Assembly: GCF_019550795.1 (NCBI RefSeq)
Contig: NZ_CP080545.1
Coordinates: forward strand, 3,382,001 to 3,446,000
Length of the DNA stretch: 64,000 nucleotides
DNA from: Paenibacillus sp. sptzw28
GTDB lineage: Bacteria; Bacillota; Bacilli; Paenibacillales; Paenibacillaceae
Direction of reading: 5' to 3'
Under the pieces are notes generated by a model that saw only the letters and a list, made by a program, of their open reading frames with translations, was not told where the DNA came from and ran no database searches. The position numbers and the translations under genes were made by a program. Positions 44,973 to 53,607 of the stretch are shown piece by piece. Positions within the stretch are counted from its first letter, which is position 1. The number at the start of each line of letters is the position of its first letter.

Positions 44973-45155
44973 TCAGGCCTCACCTCCAGGCCTCTTGAGA
45001 GCTTCTTGATACAGCACATCAATGTCTTCCCGAAGCTGTGCGACCCATTCGCGGCTGAAGGAAGCTTTCAGTCCGAGTATACCAGGACCATATAAGGCGC
45101 CCATTATTTCAGCGGTTTCAAACTCAGCAGCGGGAACCCCTGGGATTCTATTCAT
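44973..45155 (-). pseudogene. N-terminal fragment of a phytanoyl-CoA dioxygenase (PhyH) family protein
   Basis: ATG 45155 with AAGGAGG at 7 nt begins a frame of 60 codons containing ALYGPGILGLKASFSREWV and QLREDIDVLYQEALKRPGG, the usual start of a group of PhyH-like Fe(II)/2-oxoglutarate oxygenases (about 280 residues). It stops at 44973, before the iron-binding HxD, and the rest of the gene is missing. Confidence 0.6.
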
Positions 45156-45460
45156 ACACTTTCCTCCTTGGCTGTGTGGCTAATTTCTTGCACAGATAGA
45201 ACAAAGTTCTTTCTACAAATAAATTGTAATCAAAAAACCGTTCTCCAAACACGACATAATTTTATTAAAGATGGACGATTTATTAGTGCATTTCTGTTTC
45301 CCCTGGGTTAAATACGAGTCAATCTCCTGTTAAAGGAGCGGCTGTTCAAATTCCGGGAAGTTGCGCTTCCTGGGTCACTTGGAAATTCAGGATAAATTTC
45401 TCATAATGCGGAAACCTACAATAAGCTGCAAATCAAACAAAAGGAGGGAACTCCACTTTT
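45156..45460. other. Intergenic region between the PhyH fragment and a small protein gene
   Basis: 305 bp of AT-rich sequence with promoters for both directions. Nothing further recognised. Confidence 0.4.
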
Positions 45461-45679
45461 ATGCAATTCGATGTTTCTCTCGTAAACAGAGTGGCCAAGG
45501 AAATCGAGGAGTCGGGTCGGCGTATGCAGGACTATGTAAATTCGCCGCGGGAGCTTACAGAGGAAATGCGCAAAATTCAAAGCTCCCTTAATAGTATCCA
45601 GTCTTTGACGCAAGTCGACCAAGCGGCAGGAAAGAATGCAAATACGGCACAAAATGTGCCAGACCAGAACCAGAGTTGA
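45461..45679 (+). CDS. Small helical protein of unknown function
   Basis: 72 residues, charged and probably alpha-helical (FDVSLVNRVAKEIEESGRRM, LTEEMRKIQSSLNSIQSL), with no cysteines or membrane segment. It has its own strong ribosome site (AAAAGGAGGG) and a perfect terminator 20 bp after the stop, so it is likely a genuine gene. Not recognised. Confidence 0.65.
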   Translation: MQFDVSLVNRVAKEIEESGRRMQDYVNSPRELTEEMRKIQSSLNSIQSLTQVDQAAGKNANTAQNVPDQNQS

Positions 45680-45699
45680 CGCTGCGCGTCAGTATAACA

Positions 45700-45732
45700 A
45701 ATAAAATCCCCCTGAACCTGGGGGATTTTATT
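45700..45732 (+). terminator. Terminator of the small helical protein gene
   Basis: Perfect 13-bp stem aataaaatccccc / gggggattttatt with a seven-base loop; symmetric A/T arms allow action in both directions. Confidence 0.9.
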
Positions 45733-45776
45733 CCAATATCGGCAAGATATCAGGCGATATTGCTGAAATCCCCGAA

Positions 45777-45977
45777 CATTGGCCTCCATCGTTTCACCGA
45801 GCCGGCCCCTCCGAACACATATCCAAATGGACCTGCCACGAGCATTTCCCCTGCCATTGCTTCCCATTCCGAGAAGGAGACTGGGAACTGCTTGGAACGT
45901 TCATCGCCGCTTTGATAATACCCCATCCGAATCTCTTCGCAGGTCACAAACTTTGTTGACCGATTTTCTAAATTCAA
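45777..45977 (-). pseudogene. N-terminal fragment of an FMN-dependent alpha-hydroxy-acid oxidase
   Basis: About 67 codons contain FPVSFSEWEAMAGEMLVAG and PFGYVFGGAGS, the characteristic start of lactate 2-monooxygenase/L-lactate dehydrogenase (FMN) proteins of about 390 residues. After VKRWRPMFGDF the similarity and frame end, so the TIM barrel is missing. Confidence 0.6.
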
Positions 45978-46108
45978 AGAATCTTCAAATAATGAAGGCC
46001 GCAGTCTTTACGATTATTGTAAAATTGTCTTATACAGCAGGCAGATGCATATCCGCTCCGCAGCGAGTTTTGAACCAAAACGGTTTAACTAATCGGAGGT
46101 GGTCAGGT

Positions 46109-46615
46109 ATGTTTTCCTGGTTTCAAAGAAATAAGAGTAAACAGCAAAATGCAGATGTGGCGAAGACTCCAACATCAGCATTTGTTGAGTCCGAACCGGT
46201 TGTTGAAACGGAAAGTGATGAGCCTGCTGTCGGACCAAAACAATTTTGGAATGCGGGTATATCCGTGCATGATTGGGTCGGTGAGATTTACAATGAACAA
46301 TTGAAAAAAGGCGCATTTGACAACCTTCCCGGTAAAGGAAAGCCAATTGAAGTTCCATCAGGGGACATCACAAACAGCATTTTCAATAATGCCAATGTCA
46401 TACCGGGATGGTTGACGCTGCAGCATGAAATAAGGGATGAGTTGCACCATTTAATAACTTCGTTAAATGAAAAGGACGAAAGCCTGATCAGTCCAAAGAT
46501 TGATGACATTAATAAAAAGATAATGAAATACAATAACATGGTTCCTAGCCCGATTTTGCAAAAGCGGAAAATTTCCCGGGATAACCTGGAGCAACAACTG
46601 AAGCTGTGGCTTTAA
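46109..46615 (+). CDS. DUF1992 (YhdN/DnaJC28-like) protein
   Basis: 168-residue protein. After a Gln/Ser-rich leader, residues about 60-140 form the DUF1992 domain: VHDWVGEIYNEQLKKGAFD, NLPGKGKPIEVP and NVIPGWLTLQHEIRDEL are its signature blocks. Family members are small and of unknown function, sometimes linked to J-domain proteins. GGAGGT stands 8 nt before ATG 46109; the frame is open upstream, but without similarity. Monocistronic. Confidence 0.85.
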   Translation: MFSWFQRNKSKQQNADVAKTPTSAFVESEPVVETESDEPAVGPKQFWNAGISVHDWVGEIYNEQLKKGAFDNLPGKGKPIEVPSGDITNSIFNNANVIPGWLTLQHEIRDELHHLITSLNEKDESLISPKIDDINKKIMKYNNMVPSPILQKRKISRDNLEQQLKLWL

Positions 46616-46687
46616 GCAAAAATTCATTCGGTTGGTTTGGTCTGTTTTACGAACAAGCTGACGACGAGGGCGGCGATAAAACGACGA

Positions 46688-47434
46688 CTACTGCTGGGTC
46701 AGTATGACCGGGCCGTCTCCAGTGATCGCGACGGTATGCTCAAACTGTGCGGAGAGCGACCCGTCAGCGGTTCTTGCAGTCCAACCGTCCTCATCGATCG
46801 TCATATAATGCTGTCCGGCATTGAGCATCGGCTCTATCGTGATGACCATGCCTTCCTTCAAACGGAACCCTTTGCCGGGGGTTCCGACATGAACAAAATT
46901 CGGTTCCTCGTGCAGCGCCCTGCCGACGCCGTGGCCAAGAAGATCACGTACGCAGGAGAAGCCGTTTTGCTCCGCATGTACCTGCACCGCGTGCATCACA
47001 TCGCCGATCCGGTTGCCGATGACGGCTTTTTCGATCCCAAGATATAAGCATTCCTTCGTTACCCGCATCAGCTTATTTGCTTCCTCAGACACCCGGCCGA
47101 CCGCATAGCACCATGCCGAATCGCCCACCCAGCCCTCTGCTTCGGCGACAATGTCGATTTTCACGATATCGCCTTCTCTCAGTGGTGTCCGGTTCGGGAA
47201 ACCATGTGCAATAACATCGTTGACTGAGGCGCATGTTGCAAACCGATAGCCTTTGAAGCCTTTTGTATACGCCTTGGCTCCGTTCTTCTTCAAAAATTGC
47301 TCTGCGAACTCTTCTATTTCAAGCGTCGTAATGCCGGGACGGACCATACCTGCCAGCTCCCTGTGAAAAGCTGCGACGATTTGACCGGCCTTCTTCATTT
47401 CTTCGATTTGGGTCCTAGTTTTCAGAACGACCAT
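46688..47434 (-). CDS. map: Type I methionine aminopeptidase
   Basis: Metalloprotease that removes the initiator methionine, 248 residues. The five metal ligands are in their motifs: VKIDIVAEAEGWVGDSAW (two Asp), LLGHGVGRALHEEP (His), ITIEPML (Glu) and AQFEHTVAIT (Glu); substrate-binding His in VIAHGFPN. It begins 5 bp after a TetR gene, with its ribosome site inside that gene, so both are on one transcript. Housekeeping map normally sits with adk, secY and infA in Bacillota; this looks like a second, regulated enzyme comparable to B. subtilis MapB (YflG). Confidence 0.93.
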   Translation of the reverse strand: MVVLKTRTQIEEMKKAGQIVAAFHRELAGMVRPGITTLEIEEFAEQFLKKNGAKAYTKGFKGYRFATCASVNDVIAHGFPNRTPLREGDIVKIDIVAEAEGWVGDSAWCYAVGRVSEEANKLMRVTKECLYLGIEKAVIGNRIGDVMHAVQVHAEQNGFSCVRDLLGHGVGRALHEEPNFVHVGTPGKGFRLKEGMVITIEPMLNAGQHYMTIDEDGWTARTADGSLSAQFEHTVAITGDGPVILTQQ

Positions 47435-47438
47435 TAGT

Positions 47439-48041
47439 TCAGCTCTCCCTCTTCCGGATGCCCGAAAATAATATATCGATAACATCGAGTGAGTCCGGTC
47501 CGGATTGCCCTCTGTGATGAATGTGCAAAGTGGCGCAGCCGACAATAGACCCGAATATGAGATTTGCAAGTTTCTCCGGCGCTTGTTCGGCCGTTTCTTG
47601 TCTAATCATCTCGACAAGCGGCAGATAGAGCCTTTCTTGAAAAACTGCCATGAGCTTCTGGAAACGGTTTCCGGGCATTTGATGAAAGTTATCCGCAATC
47701 GTTTTGAGTAGTATAAAGACCGACGGGTCTTGGATGCACTTAAGAAACAGCAGCCTCGAGTACAACTCGGCTCTTCCCATATCGTTGCCGTTCCCTTCAA
47801 TGGCGGGGAGAACTGCCGACTCCGCGAGGGACAGCGCACTCCACAACAAATCCTCCAAGAGCATATGTTTATTTTTGTAGTAATGATAAACCGTTCCGTA
47901 GCCAAGCTCCGCCTTAACGGCAACGTCGCGGACTTCCATATGTATGCCCTTCTCCAGGTACACATCCGCGGCCGCCTGCATGATCTGCCTCATGCGCATC
48001 TCGCGGATCGCTTCATTTTGTTCCTTCGTACGGGGTGACAT
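47439..48041 (-). CDS. TetR family regulator upstream of map
   Basis: 200-residue TetR-like protein: DNA-binding part MRQIMQAAADVYLEKGIHME, VRDVAVKAELGYGTVYHYYKNKH and a C-terminal effector domain (LFLKCIQDPSVFILLKTI). It is translationally coupled to the aminopeptidase gene. Likely autoregulated. Ligand unknown. Confidence 0.88.
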   Translation of the reverse strand: MSPRTKEQNEAIREMRMRQIMQAAADVYLEKGIHMEVRDVAVKAELGYGTVYHYYKNKHMLLEDLLWSALSLAESAVLPAIEGNGNDMGRAELYSRLLFLKCIQDPSVFILLKTIADNFHQMPGNRFQKLMAVFQERLYLPLVEMIRQETAEQAPEKLANLIFGSIVGCATLHIHHRGQSGPDSLDVIDILFSGIRKRES

Positions 48042-48207
48042 GGCACAGCTCCTTTTTTGACCTACTGATATGTCGATTTAAAATCACAATACAACATTTA
48101 TCACCCAGGATCAAGTGAAATGAGTTTACCTTCTATTTTGCAATCACCTTTATGTCCAAATTGGATGACGGCTCCTTTGTATATCATTCTTGGTAAGATT
48201 CATACCT

Positions 48208-48651
48208 CTAACCTTCTGCAACTAATCCCGATGGATATACACATTCAAAGCGCTCGACTCCGGGGTATTTTTCTCCCAGACTCATTATCGCAAACCCGAA
48301 TTTTCTATAGAAACCAACAGCATCTTTATCGGTTTCCGCCTTGATTCTTACGGTCTTTCTTGTTTGGATAAACTCGTTCAGCATATAGCTGCCTATTCCA
48401 TTGCCACGATATCCGGCTTTAACTGCAATGTGCTTTAGTTCCACTTTTTCAATTGATTCGTAGACGACGCCAATTAATCCAACCAACTCATTATTATTTA
48501 TATATCCGAGAAGTTCTCTGGAATCACTTTCCATATATTTGTTAAGTTCTTTTTCGATTCTTTCATCATCTGGCCACATACACTGCGCTATCAGACGCTT
48601 CACTTCGCTTCTATCTTTAAATTCCTTTAAATTAATCAACTGGAACACCAT
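48208..48651 (-). CDS. GNAT family N-acetyltransferase
   Basis: 147-residue GNAT with the acetyl-CoA loop AVKAGYRGNGIGSYMLNEF and the late VGFYRKFGFAIMSLG. The N-terminal SEVKRLIAQCMWPDDERIE is typical of stand-alone members. Substrate unknown; separate transcription unit. Confidence 0.85.
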   Translation of the reverse strand: MVFQLINLKEFKDRSEVKRLIAQCMWPDDERIEKELNKYMESDSRELLGYINNNELVGLIGVVYESIEKVELKHIAVKAGYRGNGIGSYMLNEFIQTRKTVRIKAETDKDAVGFYRKFGFAIMSLGEKYPGVERFECVYPSGLVAEG

Positions 48652-48672
48652 CCTTGTAAGATAAGGTCTTTA

Positions 48673-49158
48673 TTAGAATGATCCTATGGCTCCTGCAAGT
48701 TGTGCACCATTCAGTCCGGTGGCTTCTTGCATCAGTTTCCAAAATGAATCTTTAGTTCGGTAAGCATCTTTCCCCTTAACACTTATAAATTGGCAGCCTC
48801 CACCATCTACATTAACGAGAAATACTTCTTTCCCATTTTCATAGAAAGTCATGTCATACGATATGCCAAGATCATTAGGGCATGAGATAACAACATTTTT
48901 GGGAACGCTTTCTGAGTCCAATAGATTAACGTAGATTTCTTCTGTTAATTTCTTATCATTTACCTGGTATCGTGCAGGAGGCTGGTGCTTAACTGATTGC
49001 AACTTACCTTTTCTTTCGATAGTCAGGCGTGTTGGATGAAGTTTTTCCAAGCTGGCTGAACCAAGTTTCGGATGAGCAGCTGCTGAAACTCCCGAATGTG
49101 GTGAATTAGAACACGCTGTTAAAACGAAGAATAATAGAACAGACAAAATAATTTTCAT
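48673..49158 (-). CDS. Lipoprotein of unknown function
   Basis: 161 residues. The N-terminus MKIILSVLLFFVLTACSNS is a lipoprotein signal (lipobox LTAC, Cys 16). The mature part has HPTRLTIERKGKLQSV and VDGGGCQFISVKGKDAYRT, and no recognised domain. AGGAGG precedes ATG 49158 by about 8 nt. Ends close to an acetyltransferase gene; a hairpin beyond the upstream sigma factor gene separates it from that operon. Confidence 0.75.
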   Translation of the reverse strand: MKIILSVLLFFVLTACSNSPHSGVSAAAHPKLGSASLEKLHPTRLTIERKGKLQSVKHQPPARYQVNDKKLTEEIYVNLLDSESVPKNVVISCPNDLGISYDMTFYENGKEVFLVNVDGGGCQFISVKGKDAYRTKDSFWKLMQEATGLNGAQLAGAIGSF

Positions 49159-49305
49159 CGCGATAATCCTCCTATTAGTCAATATAACTTCTCCAAATAC
49201 AGTCACTACCCATATTGACGTCAAATCGGAGGGAAATGTTCTTTCATTTTTCTAGGTTGAGAAATAATAAAGCCACAATTCCATTGTCTAAAAATGAAAA
49301 ACGAA

Positions 49306-49349
49306 CAGGTCATACAAGTGGGATCATTATTATCCACTTATTTGACCTG
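49306..49349 (-). terminator. Terminator of the ECF sigma factor operon
   Basis: Hairpin caggtca...aagtgg / ccactt...tgacctg, just after the sigma factor stop codon. Confidence 0.6.
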
Positions 49350-49353
49350 ATCA

Positions 49354-50580
49354 TTACACTCGGCAAGCTTGTTCCTTGAGAAAATCCCGGATGGATGGAT
49401 CCGTGCACAATCCAATCGCACGGCTATAAGCAGCACGGGCTTCATCGTATCTCTGCATTCGCTTAAACAAATGGGCGGTTAGAGCCCAATAAGGCTGATA
49501 GCTCTTGACCGCATCGTCCGGGATGGCTTCAAGCAGCGTCAAGCCCCAATCGGCGCCGCGCGCTTCGGCGACTGCGGCGGCTCGGCCGACTAATGCGCCG
49601 ATAGTAGGCGCAATTGCTACCAGCCCCTCATATAGCAGAGCAATCTCTTCCCACTCGGTACGGCCGGACCATGCACGCTGGGCATGTACCGATTGAATCG
49701 CTGCCTCGAGCTGGAAGCGTCCGATACTGCCTGCCTGCGCGGCACTGCCCAGACAACGCTCCGCCTCATTGATAATTCGCTGCGACCACAGCGAGCAATC
49801 CTGCTCCAGCAGCGGAATGTAGTTCCCTTTTTGATCGCGGCGCGCGTCACGTCGCGCCTCGCAATACAGCATCAACGCTAGCAGCCCTTGCACTTCAGGC
49901 TGGCCGGGCATAAAGCGAAGGAGAAGTCTAACCATGTAAACAGCTTCTTCGGCTAGTCCCTTACGACGCGGTTCTACACCTGCCACATCGTCCCAGCCGC
50001 TGCCATAAGCAGCATAAATGGCTTCAAGCACTGCGTTAAGACGATCCGGCAATTCATTCTCGGCGGGAAATTCGAACTTGATGTGTTTGCCACGGAGTTT
50101 CATTTTCGCACGGCTGAGCCGCTGTCCCATTGTCGAAGGTTTTACGACAAACGCGGATGCAATGCGGGCAGCGTCTATACCCAGCACAGTTTGAAGCATA
50201 AGCGGCGTTCGCACGTTAGGTTCGATTTCAGGGTGTGCGCAAATAAACAGCATCCTCAGTCGCTCATCAGGAAGCGCATCATCGGAGCTCGACAATTCAC
50301 GTGCTTCTTCCGCAATTGCGAGCAGATCAGGTGCGGCCTTTGCATGCACGCGGGCACGACGGGCACCGTCAATAAGCCGCCGGCTAGCTGTAGTAAGCAG
50401 CCATGCTTCTGGCTTGTCCGGCACTCCAGAATGAGGCCATGTTTCTAATGCAGCAAGGAAGGCATCGGCAAGCGCATCTTCCGCTGCGGCCAAGTCGCGC
50501 CAGCGAACTGCCAAGTACGCGACTAGGCGGCCATAGGAATCGCGGGCCGCCTGTTCAACTACATAGTGAGTGTTCATCAT
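49354..50580 (-). CDS. ECF RNA polymerase sigma factor, ECF42-like
   Basis: 408-residue extracytoplasmic-function sigma factor with a long C-terminal extension. Region 2 (about residues 10-75; AAEDALADAFLAALETW), region 4 (about 120-165; TPLMLQTVLGIDAARIASAF, VKPSTMGQRLSRAKMKLR) and then a TPR-like DUF6596 domain (about 185-408; LNAVLEAIYAAYGSGWDDV, MLYCEARRDARRD). This layout, and a YCII protein encoded just upstream, defines the ECF42 group, which lacks an anti-sigma factor and is thought to be controlled through its C-terminal domain. Starts almost directly on the YCII stop codon, so translation is coupled. Confidence 0.9.
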   Translation of the reverse strand: MMNTHYVVEQAARDSYGRLVAYLAVRWRDLAAAEDALADAFLAALETWPHSGVPDKPEAWLLTTASRRLIDGARRARVHAKAAPDLLAIAEEARELSSSDDALPDERLRMLFICAHPEIEPNVRTPLMLQTVLGIDAARIASAFVVKPSTMGQRLSRAKMKLRGKHIKFEFPAENELPDRLNAVLEAIYAAYGSGWDDVAGVEPRRKGLAEEAVYMVRLLLRFMPGQPEVQGLLALMLYCEARRDARRDQKGNYIPLLEQDCSLWSQRIINEAERCLGSAAQAGSIGRFQLEAAIQSVHAQRAWSGRTEWEEIALLYEGLVAIAPTIGALVGRAAAVAEARGADWGLTLLEAIPDDAVKSYQPYWALTAHLFKRMQRYDEARAAYSRAIGLCTDPSIRDFLKEQACRV

Positions 50581-50581
50581 A

Positions 50582-50929
50582 TCACTTTATTGACGGTATA
50601 TTTTGCCGCACTTCAACCGCATCGCTTGGACCACGGGCCGCCCATTCCAGCGCTGTATCAAGATCCGGAACATCGATAATGAAGAATCCGCCAAGCTGTT
50701 CTTTCGTCTCAGTAACCGGTCCGTCCTGCACCAGCATTTCGCTGCCCTTCCGCCTCAGACTGGTTGCAGTCTCCGGAGCCTGGAGGCCGGAGCCTGTCAC
50801 AACGACACCTGATGCGCGTAATGCATTCACATAATGGGACCAGCTTGCCAGATACTCCTTCTGCCGCGATGAATCGGTTCGCAGCGAAAATTCCTCCGGG
50901 CTTTCATAAAACAGAAGCGTATAATGCAT
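50582..50929 (-). CDS. YCII-related (DGPF-type) partner of the ECF42 sigma factor
   Basis: 115-residue ferredoxin-like YCII-domain protein, first gene of the sigma operon. YTLLFYESPEEFSLR, AETAT-like core SGLQAPETATSLR and the hallmark DGPVTETKEQLGGFFII are seen; DGPF is the usual hallmark, with Val here instead of Phe. Proteins of this kind are genetically tied to ECF42 sigma factors and are targets or modulators of them. Ends by TGA one base before the sigma ATG. Confidence 0.9.
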   Translation of the reverse strand: MHYTLLFYESPEEFSLRTDSSRQKEYLASWSHYVNALRASGVVVTGSGLQAPETATSLRRKGSEMLVQDGPVTETKEQLGGFFIIDVPDLDTALEWAARGPSDAVEVRQNIPSIK

Positions 50930-51080
50930 GTTTATTCTCCTCTCAAATTGTACTCGAGTGTGCTACTATCTCACTCAATAGAATGACGAACTGCTCTCAC
51001 TCATTTCGACATTATTCAAAAATTTATTTGGCTAGAGTGATTACGAGTGTGCAGGTCCTACCGGGCTTGGGTGTAAAGTG

Positions 51081-51611
51081 TTACTCAAGCTCAATCCAAA
51101 ACCTCCGTACTACATTCCCGTTTTCCTCAGTAAATTCCGACTCGAATTTCCCTCCATTCTTGATGATGGTCCGTTCGGAGCCGGTATTGCCCTTGTCACA
51201 TACGACAAGAACCCTGCTGAGTTCCATTGTCTTGGTCTGCAGCAGGGCTAATGATAACAACAACGAGGCGTACCCTTTCCGCCTCTGGGATGGTCGGACC
51301 CCATAACCGATATGTCCACCGTTATTAATCAGTTTTTGGTTAAGCTTATGGCGAATATTGACTGCTGCGACGATTGAATCGGCTTCGTTCAATAACCAAT
51401 AAGTTGAGTGCGGTACCCAGTTTTCATTCATAATCTTTTCTTCGGAATCTTGAGAGTATAAAAATTCAATCATAGAGGGAAAATCGTACGGCTCACGCTC
51501 TACCACCCAGGGAACTATATTTTCTCCGCTCCTCTTCCACTCTTCATAGAATGAAATATATTCGTCCCGGTAATCAAGTGATGGCTTGACCAATCTAATT
51601 GAAGCTTGCAC
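51081..51611 (-). CDS. GNAT family N-acetyltransferase (RimJ/RimL-like)
   Basis: 176 residues; VKPSLDYRDEYISFYEEW start, the acetyl-CoA motif GYGVRPSQRRKGYASLLLSLAL and VVCDKGNTGSERTIIKNGG, in which the conserved Asn of the RimJ/L group is present. Stand-alone gene. Substrate unknown. Confidence 0.86.
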   Translation of the reverse strand: MQASIRLVKPSLDYRDEYISFYEEWKRSGENIVPWVVEREPYDFPSMIEFLYSQDSEEKIMNENWVPHSTYWLLNEADSIVAAVNIRHKLNQKLINNGGHIGYGVRPSQRRKGYASLLLSLALLQTKTMELSRVLVVCDKGNTGSERTIIKNGGKFESEFTEENGNVVRRFWIELE

Positions 51612-51670
51612 ACTCTCACCTCGATATGATTTTATCCAATGCTAGCTCACCATCTTCTGCCTGATCGGCA

Positions 51671-52336
51671 TCACTTACAATATCCCCTGATTTCTTCCAG
51701 TTTCTTAATTGTCTGAAATCCACTTACTTCCAATGTTTCGTCCCATGGGCTGAATCCTTCTAACCATATTGCGTTTAAGCCTGCATTTATTGCACCGTAG
51801 ACGTCATTAGACGGATGATCGCCGACATATATAGCTTTGACAGCATCCACACTCAATCTCTTTAATGTTAACTCGAAAATTGCTTTCTCAGGTTTCTTAA
51901 GTCCAACCTCTTGAGAAATATGAATGATATCGAAATATTCCCTTATCATGACAGAATCGATCTTTCTATCCTGTACCATTTTCTTCCCATTTGTTATTAT
52001 AGCCAGTTTATATCCGCCTCTTTTTAAATACGTTATCAGCCCCAGTGCTCCGTCCATTAATACAGAGCTTGCAGGAAACTCTTCGTTCCAAAATTCCTGA
52101 AACTGATCAAACGATGGTACAGAAATCCAGGGTAAGTTTTCAGACAAATAGTTATATATGTCCTTTTTGCTTTGATACCCATCCCCATCTGCCGTCAATA
52201 AATTTGCATAGACGCGTTCCTCGGTATAGTCGGGATGAATATATTTTTTATGCAGTTTTTTAGATAGTATATGCAGAGACTTTTTTCTATCAAGCAAGGT
52301 GTTATCCAAATCAAAAATAACAGCTTGATAAGTCAT
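51671..52336 (-). CDS. HAD superfamily hydrolase
   Basis: 221-residue HAD phosphatase of the YjjG/PGP kind. Motif I DLDNTLLD (nucleophile Asp 9), helical cap with C1 position, motif II LAIITNG, motif III Lys in VGLKKPEKAIF and motif IV VGDHPSNDV. Acts on small phosphorylated metabolites or nucleotides; no partner gene. Confidence 0.88.
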   Translation of the reverse strand: MTYQAVIFDLDNTLLDRKKSLHILSKKLHKKYIHPDYTEERVYANLLTADGDGYQSKKDIYNYLSENLPWISVPSFDQFQEFWNEEFPASSVLMDGALGLITYLKRGGYKLAIITNGKKMVQDRKIDSVMIREYFDIIHISQEVGLKKPEKAIFELTLKRLSVDAVKAIYVGDHPSNDVYGAINAGLNAIWLEGFSPWDETLEVSGFQTIKKLEEIRGYCK

Positions 52337-52438
52337 GTAGGTTTCATCCTCTAAATTTATAATTGTTCTGGCAGAAATTTAAATCCCACTAATGCTAAAG
52401 CGTTCAAGTCTGTTAGGCATATCATCATTAATGTCCTT

Positions 52439-52999
52439 TTATGGTTTGATAGCGTCAACTATCAATGAAACAAATCCCAAATGACCATTTTGATTACGGT
52501 GATCAAATCGCTTGGAACGATAAATAAAACCCTTTCTTTCATCCCAGTGGTTATAATGAAATTCACCGTTCTCATCGCAATATTCGAGAAGCTGGACCTG
52601 AAAACCAGCGGATTCAAACATCGTCGTCAGCGTTTTGTAGCTATGGACAATTTTGTGGGAAGCTGCAGGATGGTCTTTTGGTCCCGGCCCCTCTATTTTC
52701 ACAGTATTTTGATATTCCTCATTTGGAAACAAACCATCAGGTACAGCACACCGGATGTACCCTCCCGGCATGAGAAATTCGTAACAATTTTCCGCCGCTT
52801 GCACTCCCTCTTCGTATGTCAAGTGTTCCCATACATGCTCGGCCAGGATAGCAATTATGGATTCCGGTGAAAATCTCAGGTTCCAATCATTCTTGTTGAG
52901 TAAATTCAATTCCTCCTCTTGAGTGTGTATCCATCCTTCATTATTGTTTATACCTCCGGCCCCGACTACCACTCTTAATTCTTGAGTCAAGCCAATCAC
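52439..52999 (-). CDS. SAM-dependent methyltransferase
   Basis: 186-residue class I methyltransferase of an uncharacterised group. LRVVVGAGGINNNEGWIHT is the modified SAM-binding motif I; AILAEHVWEHLTYEEGVQA, FLMPGGYIRCAVPDG and FVSLIVDAIKP are conserved in the group. GTG start with AAGGAAG upstream. Ends close to a HAD gene. Substrate unknown. Confidence 0.8.
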   Translation of the reverse strand: MIGLTQELRVVVGAGGINNNEGWIHTQEEELNLLNKNDWNLRFSPESIIAILAEHVWEHLTYEEGVQAAENCYEFLMPGGYIRCAVPDGLFPNEEYQNTVKIEGPGPKDHPAASHKIVHSYKTLTTMFESAGFQVQLLEYCDENGEFHYNHWDERKGFIYRSKRFDHRNQNGHLGFVSLIVDAIKP

Positions 53000-53085
53000 T
53001 TCCTTTTTGTTCTGATTATAACTGAAAAGGGGCGCCTCTTTCTTTAGAGTCGCCCTTCCAGGTCCATGCGCTTTTATTGTCGGGA

Positions 53086-53601
53086 TTATATTATTCCTTT
53101 CGCCAATTCAATAACGGAATCAATGAAAGGTCCTTTCAGCTTGGTGTATTGACCTCGGTTGTCAGCATATATCGTGGCAAGATACTTCTTTAATTGCGCT
53201 TATTCTTCCACTTTCCCAAGGTTGTGTCTCAGGTAATCGCGAAATAAAAGGTTATTGTTCCATTCCTCGCTGTTTAATTCGTACACATGCAGATGATGGG
53301 TTCCCCTTCGCCATTCCCCCTTCCTAAAGAAACGACGGTTCGGAAAATCTTCTTTTGGAACATATTCGTAACCAATTGATCTTAAAGGCTCTAAGAAGGA
53401 ATCGGCTTCAGCAAGTTGATTAACGCCAAGGGCAATATCGATGATCGGTTTGGAAGGAAGACCGTAAATGGAGGTGCTGCCAATATGCTCAATGATGATC
53501 GTCTGATCGTCTAATGCAGAGCGAATGTTTGCTTTTTCATGCTCGAATTGCTTAATCCATTCAGAGCAATATTCTTCAATGATGACTTCCATGGCCTTCA
53601 T
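53086..53601 (-). pseudogene. GrpB (UPF0157) family protein with a nonsense codon
   Basis: GrpB-like nucleotidyltransferase-fold protein, normally 170-180 residues. EHIGSTSIYGLPSKPIIDIA and THHLHVYELNSEEWNNNLLF are the family hallmarks. At 53200-53202 a TAA interrupts the frame between KVEE and AQLKKYLATIYADN; the family has a Tyr here (EEYAQLK), so TAT or TAC to TAA is the likely change. The frame continues undamaged to its natural end ELAKGII at 53086. It starts 7 bp after the HxlR regulator gene, in the same operon. Confidence 0.88.
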
Positions 53602-53607
53602 CCCGCC

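Noticed and set aside
45461..45679. The small helical protein gene as an antitoxin or toxin partner.
   Set aside because: No second small gene is adjacent in the same direction and it has its own terminator; there is no evidence for a toxin-antitoxin pair.
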